IMG/VR virus record: IMGVR_UViG_3300042905_003512
Location: 1-25,138 of that record
Direction: 5' to 3' (one strand)
Length of the DNA: 25,138 bases
From: a virus
The notes below the pieces were generated by a model that did no database searches, had not been told where the DNA came from, and was given only the letters and a program-made list of their open reading frames with translations. A program made the translations under genes and the position numbers. Shown one piece after another: positions 7,972 to 16,675 of this stretch (within the stretch, counting starts at the first letter, position 1; each line of letters opens with the position of its first letter).

Positions 7972-9624
7972 TTATCCGGGTTGGGTGACGACGGCCATGC
8001 CAACGACCGGCAGCGGGAGTGTCCCACCAATGTCGATGGCCAGCTGCATGGCGACAGCAGGCAGCGCAGGTGCGGGGATAAACGGCGGCGGAACCGGACG
8101 GTACAGCGGGCGCGTGCCCATTGCCGTGGCTTCGACGACAACGGCAGAGATAATGGTGGCCGCTTCCCCGACATCGTCGAAGTCAATGTCGATGCTGGCC
8201 CCGCGTCCGCTCACCGGAACGGCGAACGTCTGCACCCCGCCAGAGTCGTAGGCGTAGTCCGGGTCGTCGTAGGCCGCGTTGGCATCGTATCCCGTAATCA
8301 GGCCGAGCGTGTCGCCTGTGATCGGGCGCTGCCCGGCCTGCGTGCTGGTCCGCCACCCAATGACAGGGGCGGGATCAGACCGGATGTCGGCCACGACGTA
8401 GGCGCGGCGGTACAGCTTTTCCATTGCGACGTCGTTGTGGTAGAAGCGCCGCAGTGTCAGACGCATCGTGTAGCGTTCACCACCCGTGCCCGCCGCAGAG
8501 GCATTGTCCCGAAACACACCCGGCGCATCCAGCTGCGTGACGAATCCGAGGGTATCCCCCCGCAACACGATGCTGACCCCGTCGGCGTTCTGCGATTCGG
8601 CCATGGCGGTCGTGGCTACCGTCAGAAACCCGCCCGTGAAGGGGCCGGTCCATGCGCGAAGGCGGTAGTCGTAGCACACCACCCCCACCGTCGGGATGTG
8701 CCACAGCACCGTGCGAAGGCGGCGATCATGCACCCCGACCACCTGTGCCAGCACGGCGTCGTCAAGGTCCTGCAACAACGGCTGGATGATTTCTCCGATG
8801 GCGTCCATGCCGTCCTGCGCGACCCGGTAGAACCCACGGTCAGACAGGAAGTAGACGCTCTGCTCGGCCTTCACAACGCTGAACGGGGCGCTGGTGCCGA
8901 CATCGGGCGTGATGCCCTGTGTGCCCGCTTGAATGGCGATGTCGTCTTGCCCCAGCCCGGTGAAGCTGGAGATGCCGGACACATGGAACAGGAGCAGCCG
9001 GTCGGCCAGCACCTCCAGCGACTCCAGCTGCTGGTCCCCGAACGTGCGGACGACGCCGAACCCGCCGAACGCCCCGGCGTTGCCCAACGTGTCGCCGTTG
9101 TTGAGCGCCGAGAAGTAGAGGCGTTCGGTCAAGCCGTCCACCGCCAGCAGTCGCTGGTTGTAGACCCGCAAGACCGTCACGCCGGACGGCGCACCCGCCA
9201 CAGACGACAAGGTGGTGCCGTTGAACTTTCGCAGGGCGACCCCGTCTGCGATGTAGACAGCTTCGACCGCCCCGGCATCGCGGAAGACGGCAAAGCTGGG
9301 CGTGGCGGTGGCCGACAGGCCGGTCCCTTGCAGCGTCCATGTCAGGGCACCAGCAACCAACGGGGCGCTGTAAAGCGAACCGCCCGCCACGGCCAGCAGC
9401 AGCACGCCGCTTGGGCGGGACCATGTGAATAGAGCACGCACTGCGGCGGGCAAGGCGGTGACATGGCGGCGCAGGAGGCCCCCGCGCTTTTGGATGGCTC
9501 CGCGCTGCGTCAGGCGGGCGTTCTCAGCCCACCGCAGCCGGTCTTCGGGCAGCGACAGCGCATCGCTGGTCAGGTCCAACCCACCGCCGAACCCGGCTGC
9601 CATGTCTTTGCGGAGTTCGCGCAT
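7972..9624 (-). CDS. Tail / DNA-stabilisation protein, propeller-like
   Basis: This 550-residue protein opens with GGLDLTSDALSLPEDRLRWAENARL...KRGG. In my recollection that signature marks phage stabilisation or tail-hub proteins of the P22 gp10 kind and their relatives. About residues 60-330 contain repeated beta blades with ALFTWSRPSGVLLLAVAGGSLY, SFAVFRDAGAVEAVYIADG, SVYFLSDRGFYRVAQDGMD and RLRTVLWHIP, consistent with a beta-propeller. The C-terminal 200 residues are a different beta domain with a Pro-rich segment (PLYRPVPPPFIPAP). The start overlaps the previous stop (TGATG). It likely plugs or extends the portal channel after DNA packaging. The fold assignment is by pattern only. Confidence 0.75.
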   Translation of the reverse strand: MRELRKDMAAGFGGGLDLTSDALSLPEDRLRWAENARLTQRGAIQKRGGLLRRHVTALPAAVRALFTWSRPSGVLLLAVAGGSLYSAPLVAGALTWTLQGTGLSATATPSFAVFRDAGAVEAVYIADGVALRKFNGTTLSSVAGAPSGVTVLRVYNQRLLAVDGLTERLYFSALNNGDTLGNAGAFGGFGVVRTFGDQQLESLEVLADRLLLFHVSGISSFTGLGQDDIAIQAGTQGITPDVGTSAPFSVVKAEQSVYFLSDRGFYRVAQDGMDAIGEIIQPLLQDLDDAVLAQVVGVHDRRLRTVLWHIPTVGVVCYDYRLRAWTGPFTGGFLTVATTAMAESQNADGVSIVLRGDTLGFVTQLDAPGVFRDNASAAGTGGERYTMRLTLRRFYHNDVAMEKLYRRAYVVADIRSDPAPVIGWRTSTQAGQRPITGDTLGLITGYDANAAYDDPDYAYDSGGVQTFAVPVSGRGASIDIDFDDVGEAATIISAVVVEATAMGTRPLYRPVPPPFIPAPALPAVAMQLAIDIGGTLPLPVVGMAVVTQPG

Positions 9625-10274
9625 CAGGAGCCACCCCAGTCAGACGCATCGTCCATGGGGCGGACACTTTCGGGGGTCATCCCCGCCCGCCGCAGGACCG
9701 CCATCATTTTTTGGCGTTCGGCGTCGGCCATGCGGAACTGGTCGGCAGCTTCGCCCGACTCGACGCTGCCCTTGATGAGCATACGCCCCGCCAGTTCGTA
9801 CACCAGCACGAAGGCAAACTCGTCGGGCCAGTCCACGGTGGCCAGCGTCTCGTCCAGCGCCGGGACCACGCTGGCCCGGATCACCAGCTGAGTGCCAACG
9901 GGCAGGCCGCGAATCAGCAGCGTCTCGTTCTCCCAGACCCAACCGGGCCGGGGCGCAGGAGAGACGCCAGTCAGGTCAGTGCCGCGATCAGGGACTTCGG
10001 GAAGCTCTTGCCCGTTGACCATGACCGACAGGATGCGATGAACACTGCCGATCCCAGCCAGCGTTGGCTGAGACACCGACAGGCCCAGCCCCAGCTGCAC
10101 GCCGACCGTAACAACACGGTGGCGCGGGGCCAAGTCCAGCAGCCGTCGCCACTCGCTGCGGAGGACGATGGCAAACAGCCGGTTCAGGGACTCGTCCGGG
10201 TAGCGGTCGAGGTCATCTTCCTTCTCGGCAGCCCGGCGGGCTTCCGTGAGATAGTTCGCCCGCGTCCACGGCAT
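9624..10274 (-). CDS. Head-tail connector/adaptor candidate
   Basis: This 216-residue protein has a helical N-terminus (TRANYLTEARRAAEKEDDLDRYPDESLNRLFAIVLRSEWRRLL). A beta-rich core with a PxPRPGWVWENETLLIRGLP hairpin follows. The C-terminus is helical (EFAFVLVYELAGRMLIKGSVESGEAADQFRMADAERQKMMAVLRR). Two helical ends around a small beta domain are typical of adaptors that dock under the portal. Its place between capsid and stabilisation-protein genes fits that role. The ribosome-binding site is strong: AAGGAG 9 bases before the ATG. No specific family can be named with certainty. Confidence 0.6.
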   Translation of the reverse strand: MPWTRANYLTEARRAAEKEDDLDRYPDESLNRLFAIVLRSEWRRLLDLAPRHRVVTVGVQLGLGLSVSQPTLAGIGSVHRILSVMVNGQELPEVPDRGTDLTGVSPAPRPGWVWENETLLIRGLPVGTQLVIRASVVPALDETLATVDWPDEFAFVLVYELAGRMLIKGSVESGEAADQFRMADAERQKMMAVLRRAGMTPESVRPMDDASDWGGS

Positions 10275-10280
10275 CCCGAC

Positions 10281-10802
10281 TTACTCCTTGGAAGAATCCT
10301 TGGCCTGCTGGGCCGCGAGCAGCACGCGGTCAGCCCGCTTCAGCTTGCCTTTCTGGACGACGGTGTTGGCCGTCTGCCCATCGACGAACCCGAACTTTGG
10401 TCGCGCTTCGGTCGGCATGACCGCCGCGTAGTTCAACACATCCCCGAACGCTTCGTCGTGGTTCTTGGCGTCGATGGCGCGGTTGAAGTGATGCACCCGC
10501 TCCAGCAACCGCTGGACCTCCAGCTTTCCGTCCGCCCGAGAACCGATGCGCTTGAAGGTATTCGTCACATGCGAATACGTCTCTTCGATGGTGGCACCCG
10601 CCGGGCAGTAGTCCAGCACATCCCACGCTTCCGACTCGGGCACCAGCTGGGCGCGGATGGCGCTGCGGCGGGGGTCGTCTTCCGACCACGCATACATCAC
10701 CATCCACTGGTTCAGCATCGGGTGCCAGCGCAGGCCGAGGTTGGGGTCGATCTCCCGCAACCCGGCCAGCACCAGTGGCTCAATCTCAGGACTCTGCATC
10801 AT
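10281..10802 (-). CDS. Unknown virion-module protein, 173 aa
   Basis: The start is chosen at the ATG at 10802, which overlaps the preceding stop as ATGA; a second ATG follows directly. Visible features are an N-terminal REIDPNLGLRWHPMLNQWMVMYAW segment, a central mixed region with DYCPAGATIEETYSHVTNTFKRIG, and a Lys/Ala-rich basic C-terminus (KGKLKRADRVLLAAQQAKDSSKE). The family is not recognised, though the LGLRWHP...W motif resembles short phage proteins I recall beside capsid genes. Tight coupling on both sides places it in the head-completion block. It could be a completion or scaffold-accessory protein. Its role is unknown. Confidence 0.65.
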   Translation of the reverse strand: MMQSPEIEPLVLAGLREIDPNLGLRWHPMLNQWMVMYAWSEDDPRRSAIRAQLVPESEAWDVLDYCPAGATIEETYSHVTNTFKRIGSRADGKLEVQRLLERVHHFNRAIDAKNHDEAFGDVLNYAAVMPTEARPKFGFVDGQTANTVVQKGKLKRADRVLLAAQQAKDSSKE

Positions 10803-11263
10803 TCCTGAACGAACAGATCGACCGACACCTGCATCGTCGGCTGGACCGTCAGGGTCGTGATAGCGAGATCGACATACAGGATGTCGTCCGGCATCACCGT
10901 GCGCTGCTCGTCGGTCAGCGTCGTGACCTGCGGCAGGGTGTTCGTCTTGCCTACGCCGCCCAGCGCCGTGATGCCAGCGGCCAGCACCGACTGCGCCGTG
11001 GTCAGCGGAACGTCCACCCCTGCCGCCGTGCGCTTGCCGACGGTGATGGTGTAGGTCGCCGCCGAAGCGGCAACCAGCGCCACCAGCGAAGCGTCCGCCA
11101 CGATGACCTTGTTGCGGCCCTTCGGGATGATGACCCGGAGGTTGCCAGTGGCGGCGATGCCGTTCGTCCCGATGAGGGGCGACGACGTTGAATCGAACCG
11201 GAAATCGGAGCGGTACGCGGGACGCGCACGGAACACACCATTCTTGATCGACGGCAGCAGCAT
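10799..11263 (-). CDS. Capsid decoration-like beta protein
   Basis: This 154-residue protein is rich in Val, Thr and Ala with alternating strands (GNLRVIIPKGRNKVIVADASLVALVAA, TYTITVGKRTAAGVDVPL, DDILYVDLAITTLTVQPTMQVSVDLFV). The composition fits an all-beta head protein. It is the first gene after the major capsid gene, where decoration or cement proteins are often found. It has a good ribosome-binding site (GAGGGGGG a few bases before the ATG) and an 85-base gap from the capsid stop. That gap contains a hairpin that may set different expression levels. Decoration is inferred from position and composition only. Confidence 0.55.
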   Translation of the reverse strand: MLLPSIKNGVFRARPAYRSDFRFDSTSSPLIGTNGIAATGNLRVIIPKGRNKVIVADASLVALVAASAATYTITVGKRTAAGVDVPLTTAQSVLAAGITALGGVGKTNTLPQVTTLTDEQRTVMPDDILYVDLAITTLTVQPTMQVSVDLFVQE

Positions 11264-11298
11264 AGACCCCCCTCACAAGGAACCCGTGACACGCCAAC

Positions 11299-11326
11299 GG
11301 GGGACTGGAGCGAATCCCCAGCCCCC
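11299..11326. other. Hairpin after the major capsid gene
   Basis: GGGGGACTGG (11299-11308) pairs with CCAGCCCCC (11318-11326) around a short loop, with a single-base bulge. It lies in the 85-base gap between the capsid and decoration-like genes, read on the minus strand. No T-run follows, so it may be an mRNA processing, stability or partial-termination structure rather than a simple terminator. Confidence 0.5.
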
Positions 11327-11348
11327 CGCAGCATGGACTTCATCCGGC

Positions 11349-12695
11349 TCAGTTCACCGGGGTGTAGCGCGACGTATCCGTGTAGCCAGAGATCATGCCG
11401 TGCGAGTTGCGCTGGACGAGGCCGAGGTTCCAGTAGGTCCCCCAGTTCATCATCTTCGCGTCACGGCCATCCACCGGGCGCTCGCCGTTGTTGTTGCCGA
11501 CTTCGGCCACGCCCCAGTCCTTGCCGTCGATCCAGACCAGCGACGGGGTGTGGACCATCTTGAACTCGCCAGCCGGTGCCCAGCCGGACGAGATGTACGG
11601 CATCCCGAGGATGTTCACGGCAGAGTACCCGCCGTTGATCTTCATCTGGCCTTCCGGCATGAAGCGGCGTGCGCCGAGGAACGACTCGGCCAGCTTCCGT
11701 TCGATGCCGTAGGTGCCCATCATCATGAAGTCGCCGGGCCGCTCACGCGGGGACATGCCGGAGCGCATCCCGATCTTCGTGGCCAGCTCCCAGACATCCA
11801 TCTCGTTCGGGTTGTTCGGGTCGATCACGCCCGACGCCGTCAGGCGCAGCGCGTCCCAGCGGGCGTGCGTTGCGGCGCTGATCCCGTGCAGCGAGTTGTA
11901 GCTGGTGCCGTCGCGGTTGAGCAGGTTGCCCAGTCCGTTCGGGGACTGGTTGAAGCCCGTCATGCTGCCGATGGTGCCACCCGACGGGGCGTTTGTGGCC
12001 GCGACGATGATGTCACCGATGGTGGCAGCAGACGCAAGGGCGGTGTCCAGCACCAGCACGGCGGTGTCGGTCGAGGCATTCTGCGTGATGCTGGCGATGG
12101 TCGAGCGACCACGCAGCGTCAGGCCGTCCGCCGAGAGGATGGCGATGTCCTGCCCGCGATCCAGCAGCAGGGCACCCGGACCCGCGTTGGTGTAGCCATA
12201 CGGGGAGTCCACGTTGAACGTGTTCGTCACCGCATTGCGGATGATGCCCTTCACACCGCGACCGTCGCCGTGGATCACCTCGCTGAGAGCCAGCTTGGTC
12301 GCATCCATCGCTTCCTGCACCAGCTTCTTGGCGATGCCGATGTACGCCCCTTCCTTCGTGGTCGTGCCGATGTCGGCCAGACCGTCGAGGACGCGGGTCA
12401 CATACATCCGCTTGATGTCCATGTTGCCCTGCACTTCCGTCGTCTGCGCCGACTTCGGGAACCAGCCCTCTTGGTTGGAGACGACGCCGACCGGGCGGTT
12501 CATCACCGTGTCGAAGGCGACACCGCGACCGGACCAGCGGAGACCCTTCATGCCACGGGTGCCCTTCTTGATCTGGGCAAGCACCGGGTCGGCAATCGGG
12601 AAGAACTTCATGCGGAAACTGGAGTGGACCTGCTTCAGCAGGCCATCGAACTCCGTTGCCGTGATCTGTGACACGGGGACGACTGTTGCGCCCAT
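11349..12695 (-). CDS. Major capsid protein
   Basis: The 448-residue length, position after portal and scaffold, and sequence style fit a phage major head protein, probably HK97-fold. The N-terminal third carries GMKGLRWSGRGVAFDTVMNRPVGV and an E-loop-like EGWFPKSAQTTEVQG segment. A long helical stretch follows (AYIGIAKKLVQEAMDATKLALSEVIHG), then a Gly-rich insertion domain around residues 145-260. The C-terminal part (ELATKIGMRSGMSPRERPGDFMMMGTYGIERKLAESFLG...DWGVAEVGNNNGERPVDGRDAKMMNWGTYWNLGLVQRNSHG) resembles phage coat proteins. It has a 33-base gap from the scaffold gene and no strong Shine-Dalgarno. Capsid function is well supported; the exact family is not assigned. Confidence 0.9.
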   Translation of the reverse strand: MGATVVPVSQITATEFDGLLKQVHSSFRMKFFPIADPVLAQIKKGTRGMKGLRWSGRGVAFDTVMNRPVGVVSNQEGWFPKSAQTTEVQGNMDIKRMYVTRVLDGLADIGTTTKEGAYIGIAKKLVQEAMDATKLALSEVIHGDGRGVKGIIRNAVTNTFNVDSPYGYTNAGPGALLLDRGQDIAILSADGLTLRGRSTIASITQNASTDTAVLVLDTALASAATIGDIIVAATNAPSGGTIGSMTGFNQSPNGLGNLLNRDGTSYNSLHGISAATHARWDALRLTASGVIDPNNPNEMDVWELATKIGMRSGMSPRERPGDFMMMGTYGIERKLAESFLGARRFMPEGQMKINGGYSAVNILGMPYISSGWAPAGEFKMVHTPSLVWIDGKDWGVAEVGNNNGERPVDGRDAKMMNWGTYWNLGLVQRNSHGMISGYTDTSRYTPVN

Positions 12696-12729
12696 GAGAA
12701 TACCCTACGAGAGAGAGAAGTGGCGTGAA

Positions 12730-13923
12730 CTACCGGCCATAGTTGGCGGCGTCCTGCATGATGGAATCCAGCACGTTCGTGTAGTCCACGGGTCCCTGCG
12801 GCGGGCGCATCCCTGCGGCGGGCGTGCCTGACGTTGGGGCCACGGCGGTCCGACGAACAAACTGACGGCGCTGGAGGGTGGCGGCTTCCGCTGCCTTCCG
12901 CTTCGCTGCGCCTTCGGCTGCCAAGATGCGGGCTGCGTCGCTCGCCTTGGTAGCCGTTGCCGCCTGTGCCTTGCTCTGCCGCTTCTCGACGGTGGCCTCG
13001 ACCCACGGGATCAGTTCATTGACCAAGACATGGCCCATGATGCCGATTTTCTCCGGCGGGACGATGCCATTGCGCTTGAATGGCATGAGCATCTGGTCGT
13101 ACTTCCCCCAGACTTCTTCCCACGAAACGTGCTCGCCGTGCTGGGCAAGGATCGTCTCAAACTGGGGGGCGATCTGCTCGTCTACATACGACGAGATCGC
13201 CTGCTGGGTGGATTGACCTTCGGCGGCGGCATCCCGTTCACGCAAGGCACGCTCGGCCCGTTCCAGTCGGGCTTCGGGGGTGTTGGCGCGTTCAAGGGCT
13301 TCTCGCTGCTCAAACAGGTACTCGTCATCTCCGAGTAGCCGTTCGACTTGCTGCTGCAAAGATGTGATCGTGGTCTCGTAGTCGGCAAGGGTGGCCCGAA
13401 TCTCAGGCACTGCCGCCCGGAACTCCTGCACTTCGTCGTGGACCCGCTGGTTGTAGATGCCGCGCTGCGCCAACTGGATGACATGCGGCAGCGGGATGTT
13501 CTCAAACACCTTGCCGCCGTCGGCCTTGAAGGTGAACGACAACCCCTCGGGCGGCTGGAGTGCTTCGCCTTCGGCATCGCGGATTTCGTACTGGACGTTC
13601 GGGAACTTCGGGTCCGGCACCGGCAGCTTCTGCTCGGCAGGTGTTGCCTCGGCAGCTTCGTCCGACTCTTCGCCCTCTTCGTCTTCGGACGGCTCGTCCA
13701 CCAGCGTGTCCGAAGTCACGGCGACCGGGGCCTTGGGCGCAACGACGGGCGCGTCGGCCACGATCTTGACCCCTGCGGCGGGCGGATCAGCAGGCGGCAT
13801 TACCAGTCCGTCCACCACCTGTGGCTGTTCTGCAACAGCGGCCTCCTCGGCACTGCCGCCGTTGAGGTCCGAGATGATTTCGGCAGCCATGCTGTCGAAG
13901 TCGAAGGCGTTGGGGGCTGTCAT
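12730..13923 (-). CDS. Scaffold / head-assembly protein
   Basis: This 397-residue protein is low-complexity and strongly charged. An acidic N-terminus contains runs such as EDEEGEESDEAAEATPAEQ. A long predicted coiled coil follows (about residues 165-250: EVQEFRAAVPEIRATL, ITSLQQQVERLLGDDEYLFEQREAL, EARLERAERALRERDAA). A basic, Ala/Lys/Arg-rich region (about residues 310-355) and a conserved-looking tail (VDYTNVLDSIMQDAANYG) finish the protein. An acidic coiled coil with a basic C-terminus placed between portal and capsid genes is the classic scaffold arrangement. The ribosome-binding site GGAG lies 8 bases before the ATG. Scaffold function is inferred from architecture and position. Confidence 0.8.
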   Translation of the reverse strand: MTAPNAFDFDSMAAEIISDLNGGSAEEAAVAEQPQVVDGLVMPPADPPAAGVKIVADAPVVAPKAPVAVTSDTLVDEPSEDEEGEESDEAAEATPAEQKLPVPDPKFPNVQYEIRDAEGEALQPPEGLSFTFKADGGKVFENIPLPHVIQLAQRGIYNQRVHDEVQEFRAAVPEIRATLADYETTITSLQQQVERLLGDDEYLFEQREALERANTPEARLERAERALRERDAAAEGQSTQQAISSYVDEQIAPQFETILAQHGEHVSWEEVWGKYDQMLMPFKRNGIVPPEKIGIMGHVLVNELIPWVEATVEKRQSKAQAATATKASDAARILAAEGAAKRKAAEAATLQRRQFVRRTAVAPTSGTPAAGMRPPQGPVDYTNVLDSIMQDAANYGR

Positions 13924-13951
13924 ATGGCAGGCTCCGGTCGTGGGGTGGGGG

Positions 13952-16387
13952 TCATGCGGACATCAGGGGAATGTTGCCTTGGATTTCGGCGTCAGAGTCG
14001 GGCATCATCATTTCCGTGCCCGCCGCCGCCATGCCGGGGAGCGCCCCAAGCAGCGGCTGCTGCCCGGCAGGGAGATTCTCGCCCTCGACGGTGCCCATTT
14101 CCTCTTCGCCGGGCGCGGCAGGCTGCCCGCCCTGCTTGAGCATGGCCTGATCGGCCAGTTTCTTCCATCGGGCGTCCGCGATCTGGATGATTTGCTCCTC
14201 CAAGTCGTCCCGCAGCAGGATTTGCCGCTCCAGCACGGTCTGATGGATGGCTTCATCGTCCTGCCAGCGGATGCCGAAGCCCGGATCGGCGGAAAACTCG
14301 GGATCACCACGGGCAATTCGCTCTGCGAGGCGCAACGCACGCGCTTCTTGGGCGTCATCGGCGGTCTCAAAGCTGCCGGTGAAGGCAAAGGGCTGCCTGC
14401 GACGGAACTCTTCGGGGGAAATCACGCCTTTTTCCAGATTCTGCTCCAGCAGGAACAGCCGGAGGGCGCGGGGCATGGGCACCAGCGTCTCCGGGTCCAG
14501 CTGCACATCCGCAATCCCGTTGAAATCGTCACGGGTCAGCTGCCGGGCGAGGTCGACACGGGACTCGCCGGTCAGGGCGATGGTCCGGGGGAGGTCGTAC
14601 CCCCACCGCATGAACTCCAGCGTGATCTCGGCCCACTCGACCATGGCTTCCGACATGGCAATGACGCCCGGCAGGAAGACCCGCTCGACCTGCTCGCGCT
14701 GGGCCAAGATGGCACGACCCGATGATCCCGCAGAGAAGTTCCCACGGGTCGAGTCGTTCCACCCCATCTTGGCCTCAAAGGCGTCCCGCTCCAGCTGGAA
14801 CAATTCCTTGGCGTCCGGGGCGAGGCTCATCCCCGGCAGCACCTTCAGCGCGTTGGCGTCACCCTCGACATCCAGAATGGTCATGGTGCCGACGGCCATG
14901 GATTCTTTCTTCAGGCTGCCCGCCCGCCCCATCAGCTTGGGGCCAGCGTTGAGGCGGACGTTGTCCACCCACTTTGACAGCACGGCATTGACGCGCATCT
15001 GGTGTTCCAGTGCGTCGTCAAGTCGGCCTTCGGGGAAGTAGCGGGGGTCGGGCGTCCCGTCCGGCACCCGCACCACCGGGATGCGGGGGATCGGCAGGCC
15101 CGACACGCTCACGACGACATCCCCCACCGTGACCATCATCAGCCCGTTGGGCAGGGCGTCACTCGGCTCGCAGTAGAGCGTCCGGCGCATCACCGTCTGG
15201 ACTGGCTCCCCGCCGCCCCATGCGGACTGCATCGGGTTCTGGGCGGCTCCTGATCCCCAGACCGAACCAGTCCCAAGCGTACCCAGTCCAGCTGACAGTG
15301 TGCCACTGGACTGAGGGCCTGACATACCCAGTTCAGCAGCCACCTCCCGACCGTACCGGGCGGCGGATTCAGCCAGACTGATCTCATCCAAGAGGAGAAC
15401 GTAGAAGGGCTTCTGGCTGGCGGTGGCGTTGGGGGAGACACGGACATGCTCCAGTGTGTAGGTCTTGGTCCGGGGGTCGCCCAGTCGCGCCATCTGGCCG
15501 GTGCTTTCCATTCGCTCCAGCGGCCCGGCATCGACATCCCAGTAGATGTGCCAGAAGGCAACGGCGTCGGTGCCTGCGGCGTGCCGGGCCTCGACCGTCT
15601 GCTGCTTCATTTTCTGCTGGGTCCACTGGTACTCCAGCCCGTCCTGCTGCACCTCGGCCTGCTTCAGGCGCTCGGGGTCGCGGGAGCGGGGCTGGGTCCT
15701 GAAGCCGGGGCGCTGCTCGGAGATGACCTGCGTGTGCAGGTCGAGGGCGGGCTTCACCATGTTGAAGACCACCCGTGAGACATCAGAGGGCTGCGGCGGT
15801 TCGATCCACCGCACAGCGGCATCGCGTCCCTGTGGGCCAGCCCGGCGGGTGATCCACTGCTTGCCCGAATAGAACAGGCGGTTGCGGGTAACGGCGGGCA
15901 TCCGCTGGGCGACCATCGGCTCGGTCAGCGTCTCCAGCCCCTGCACCCATGCCACCCACGCCATGTCGTCGATGGCGTCGGTATCGACCATGCCCGTGGC
16001 CAGATCGACCGGCGCACCCTGCTGGGCGAAGGGGCAGTCGGCTCCGTACATGGCGCGGAGCCATGTCTCTTGCCCATCCACGGCGTCGGGGTCGTTCGGG
16101 TCCACCCGACCCACCATCAGGTCGGGGATGATGCCGGACTCGCTTTCCTCTGCGGCGGGCGGCTCCTCGCTTGACATGACGTTCCCGAAGTCGTCTTCGG
16201 CAACCTCGTCTTCCATGGGCATCTCTTCGCCCATGGCTTCGGCCATGATGCGGTCGGCCAGCGCCGTATCCAGTGCCTCGTCGGGTTCGGCGGCTTCCAG
16301 CTCCGAAAGCGCGATCCCGCCGGGGAGGATGGGGTCTTCCTCATCCTCCAGCATCTCGTCGTCCTGCGGCGGGAACGGGCTGGTCAT
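13952..16387 (-). CDS. Portal protein
   Basis: This 811-residue protein is long for a portal but in the range of P22-type large portals. After an acidic N-terminal 130 residues it contains RNRLFYSGKQWITRRA, VFNMVKPALDLHTQVISEQRPGF and FWHIYWDVDAGPLERM, phrases typical of large podovirus portals. The clip/stem region includes RLDDALEHQMRVNAVLSKWVDN and the helical DAKELFQLERDAFEAKMGWNDSTRGNFSAGSSGRAILAQREQVERVFLPG. The C-terminal helices (VLERQILLRDDLEEQIIQIADARWKKLADQAML) are followed by a Gly/Met-rich acidic tail. The ring would sit at the capsid vertex and guide DNA packaging with TerL. The Shine-Dalgarno is good (GGAGAG 7 bases upstream). Confidence 0.88.
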   Translation of the reverse strand: MTSPFPPQDDEMLEDEEDPILPGGIALSELEAAEPDEALDTALADRIMAEAMGEEMPMEDEVAEDDFGNVMSSEEPPAAEESESGIIPDLMVGRVDPNDPDAVDGQETWLRAMYGADCPFAQQGAPVDLATGMVDTDAIDDMAWVAWVQGLETLTEPMVAQRMPAVTRNRLFYSGKQWITRRAGPQGRDAAVRWIEPPQPSDVSRVVFNMVKPALDLHTQVISEQRPGFRTQPRSRDPERLKQAEVQQDGLEYQWTQQKMKQQTVEARHAAGTDAVAFWHIYWDVDAGPLERMESTGQMARLGDPRTKTYTLEHVRVSPNATASQKPFYVLLLDEISLAESAARYGREVAAELGMSGPQSSGTLSAGLGTLGTGSVWGSGAAQNPMQSAWGGGEPVQTVMRRTLYCEPSDALPNGLMMVTVGDVVVSVSGLPIPRIPVVRVPDGTPDPRYFPEGRLDDALEHQMRVNAVLSKWVDNVRLNAGPKLMGRAGSLKKESMAVGTMTILDVEGDANALKVLPGMSLAPDAKELFQLERDAFEAKMGWNDSTRGNFSAGSSGRAILAQREQVERVFLPGVIAMSEAMVEWAEITLEFMRWGYDLPRTIALTGESRVDLARQLTRDDFNGIADVQLDPETLVPMPRALRLFLLEQNLEKGVISPEEFRRRQPFAFTGSFETADDAQEARALRLAERIARGDPEFSADPGFGIRWQDDEAIHQTVLERQILLRDDLEEQIIQIADARWKKLADQAMLKQGGQPAAPGEEEMGTVEGENLPAGQQPLLGALPGMAAAGTEMMMPDSDAEIQGNIPLMSA

Positions 16388-16390
16388 GGG

Positions 16391-16675
16391 TCAGCTCTCC
16401 AAGGGGTTCAGTCGGGCGACGGCTTTGTCCCAGTCACCCAGCAGCTGCATCTGCTCTCGCAGGGTGGCTTCGGCCTGCTCACGTTCCCAGCCCTCGGGCC
16501 AGCTATTGACCCAGTCGATTGCGTTGGGGGTCATCGGGACTTGGGCGTCCAGCGAGGGCTTCTGCGGCGGGCGGGGGGCGAACAACTCCACCGTGTTCCA
16601 GAGCCGGAGCGCCGCATAGAGCAGCGCTCCGGTCTGGAGCAGGGAGACGACGCCTTCGATCCAGTTCACGGCCAC
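16391..16675 (-). CDS. Small membrane-like protein, 94 aa
   Basis: The N-terminus carries one hydrophobic stretch, about residues 6-28 (EGVVSLLQTGALLYAALRLW), long enough for a membrane helix. A charged helical C-terminal half follows (WEREQAEATLREQMQLLGDWDKAVARL). The start is a GTG. Either GTG at 16675 or the GTG at 16669, which overlaps the previous stop as GTGA, is possible; the latter would shorten the product by two residues. It sits 3 bases before the portal gene's ATG. Membrane localisation is a guess from hydrophobicity. A holin or spanin role cannot be shown and the location is unusual for one. Confidence 0.6.
   Translation of the reverse strand: MAVNWIEGVVSLLQTGALLYAALRLWNTVELFAPRPPQKPSLDAQVPMTPNAIDWVNSWPEGWEREQAEATLREQMQLLGDWDKAVARLNPLES

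Noticed and set aside
7540-9432. Plus-strand open frame of 630 codons opposite the tail stabilisation gene
   Set aside because: It is antisense to a gene with a recognisable N-terminal signature, and its translation lacks any domain-like pattern.
11103-12671. Long plus-strand open frame of 522 codons opposite the capsid gene
   Set aside because: It is antisense to a convincing major capsid gene, is Arg/His/Gly-rich in the way GC-rich antisense frames are, and has no recognisable domain.
16391-16675. Holin call for the 94-residue membrane-like protein
   Set aside because: It has only one hydrophobic segment, there is no endolysin or spanin nearby, and its place between head genes is unusual for lysis.
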